Below are positions 5,993 through 7,056 of a DNA stretch of 7,056 bases, piece after piece; position 1 is the stretch's first letter, and each line of letters opens with the position of its first letter. This DNA is from Bacteroidia bacterium (GTDB lineage Bacteria > Bacteroidota > Bacteroidia > Bacteroidales > UBA5342), in NCBI GenBank assembly GCA_030433225.1, contig JAUIMD010000099.1:1-7056 (forward strand), read 5' to 3'. The translations under genes and the position numbers were made by a program. The notes beneath the pieces were generated by a model. The model made no database searches. It had not been told where the DNA came from and saw only the letters and a list, made by a program, of their open reading frames with translations.

Positions 5993-7056
5993 ATGAAGCT
6001 CTGGGCAAAAAATACAAAACCACATCAAAAAATTGAGGAATTTACCATTGGCAAGGATCGGGAACTGGATGTTTTTCTGGCCAAGTCTGATGTGCTGGGT
6101 TCCATTGCACACATCACTATGCTCGAAAGCATTGGGCTGCTTACCAAAGAAGAACTGGCGGTGTTGATTCAGGAGTTGCGCGCCATATACAAAACGGCAG
6201 AAGAAGGCCGGTTTACCATAGAACCCGGGGTGGAGGATGTTCACTCACAGGTAGAAATGATGCTGTCATCCACCTTAGGCGATGCCGGCAAAAAAATACA
6301 CAGCGGTAGGTCACGAAACGATCAGGTATTGGTGGATTTAAAAATTTACACACGAAACGAGCTGAAGGAGATTGTAGACCTTTCCCTCAGTCTGTTTCAA
6401 ACTTTTATTCGCTTAAGCAACCGCTACAAGGAAGTACTTTTGCCCGGCTACACGCATTTACAGGTTGCCATGCCCTCATCGTTTGGCTTGTGGTTTGGGG
6501 CCTATGCCGAGAGCCTGGTAGACGATATGCAATTGCTGCAGGCTGCCTACAAAATATGCAACCGCAATCCATTGGGATCGGCTGCCGGGTATGGCTCGTC
6601 TTTTCCCCTCAACCGTACCATGACTACCGAATTGCTGGGGTTCGACAGTATGGACTACAATGTGGTATATGCCCAAATGGGGCGTGGAAAAATGGAAAAA
6701 ACCGTGGCCTTTGCACTCGCCGGTTTGGCGGCAACACTTTCACGCTTTGCCATGGATGCCTGTTTGTATATGAGTCAGAATTTCGGTTTTATTCAATTGC
6801 CGGACGAATTTACTACCGGTTCGAGCATTATGCCGCATAAAAAAAATCCCGATGTGTTTGAGCTGATTCGTGCCAAGTGCAACAAAATACAGGGAGTGCC
6901 CAACAGCATTACCACCATGCTCAATAACCTGCCTTCGGGATATTTCAGAGATATGCAAACCATAAAAGAGGTGATGATGCCGGTATTCGATGAAATGAAA
7001 GACTGCCTGTTTATTACCGAATTTATTGTGGATAAAATGATCGTGAATACCGACAT
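5993..7056 (+). CDS. argH: Argininosuccinate lyase, N-terminal part (runs off the right edge)
   Basis: There are 354 complete codons with no stop before the window ends; the family is about 440-470 residues, so roughly a fifth is missing. The enzyme splits argininosuccinate into arginine and fumarate, the last step of arginine synthesis, as a cytoplasmic homotetramer. Evidence: the opening MKLWAKN resembles the KLWGGRF-type start; KSDVLGSIAH is at 31-40, HSGRSRNDQV at 103-112, PGYTHLQVA at 151-159 with Thr154-His155, and the fumarase/aspartase-superfamily signature GSSIMPHKKNP at 276-286 holds the catalytic serine loop. LPSGYFRDMQ (313-322) replaces the LPLAYNKDMQ of many other bacteria, a form I associate with Bacteroidota. 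The ATG at 5993 gives the expected N-terminus; no Shine-Dalgarno sequence is visible. It has its own promoter, and other arg genes, if clustered, must lie to the right. Confidence 0.96.
   Translation, partial: MKLWAKNTKPHQKIEEFTIGKDRELDVFLAKSDVLGSIAHITMLESIGLLTKEELAVLIQELRAIYKTAEEGRFTIEPGVEDVHSQVEMMLSSTLGDAGKKIHSGRSRNDQVLVDLKIYTRNELKEIVDLSLSLFQTFIRLSNRYKEVLLPGYTHLQVAMPSSFGLWFGAYAESLVDDMQLLQAAYKICNRNPLGSAAGYGSSFPLNRTMTTELLGFDSMDYNVVYAQMGRGKMEKTVAFALAGLAATLSRFAMDACLYMSQNFGFIQLPDEFTTGSSIMPHKKNPDVFELIRAKCNKIQGVPNSITTMLNNLPSGYFRDMQTIKEVMMPVFDEMKDCLFITEFIVDKMIVNTD

Noticed and set aside
6490..6840. Plus-strand 116-codon frame inside argH
   Set aside because: It is an out-of-frame shadow of argH, whose own frame is open and conserved throughout.

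Overview
The window looks like chromosomal DNA from a member of the Bacteroidota. Three lines of evidence point there. The promoters I can find fit the Bacteroidota form TTTG-N19-TAnnTTTG. Most genes lack a Shine-Dalgarno sequence and have A-rich leaders. The proteins (Bacteroides-type xylose isomerase and xylulokinase, a DUF3467 protein, and an argininosuccinate lyase with the LPSGYFRDMQ variant) are the Bacteroidota versions of their families. I cannot name the genus.

Layout. The left edge (1-372, minus strand) holds the first 124 codons of an L-fucose isomerase gene, fucI. It is followed by a 611-bp divergent intergenic region with no gene I can support. That region carries a promoter for fucI, a promoter for the xyl genes and several short repeats. 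On the plus strand come xylB (xylulokinase, 984-2462) and xylA (xylose isomerase, 2535-3860), probably one transcript, closed by a strong hairpin at 3880-3912. Next is xylE (D-xylose/H+ symporter, 3973-5394), closed by a second hairpin at 5417-5444. A small DUF3467 gene (5496-5816) has its own promoter, whose upstream element lies in the T-run of the xylE terminator. The right edge holds the first 354 codons of argH (argininosuccinate lyase, from 5993), behind a textbook promoter and a roughly 70-nt leader with a small hairpin.

How the genes work together. XylE imports D-xylose with a proton, XylA converts it to D-xylulose, and XylB phosphorylates that to D-xylulose 5-phosphate for the pentose phosphate pathway. 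FucI, read away from the xyl genes, would isomerise L-fucose (enzymes of this family also accept D-arabinose), so the locus looks like an aldose-utilisation island. No regulator gene is present, so control must come from outside the window. DUF3467 and argH look like unrelated housekeeping neighbours with their own promoters.

I found no mobile element, CRISPR array, RNA gene or clearly new system. The observations most worth checking are in the fucI-xylB spacer: a four-copy CAGAA repeat at the predicted xylB transcription start, and a helically phased CTTTTTGC triplet upstream.
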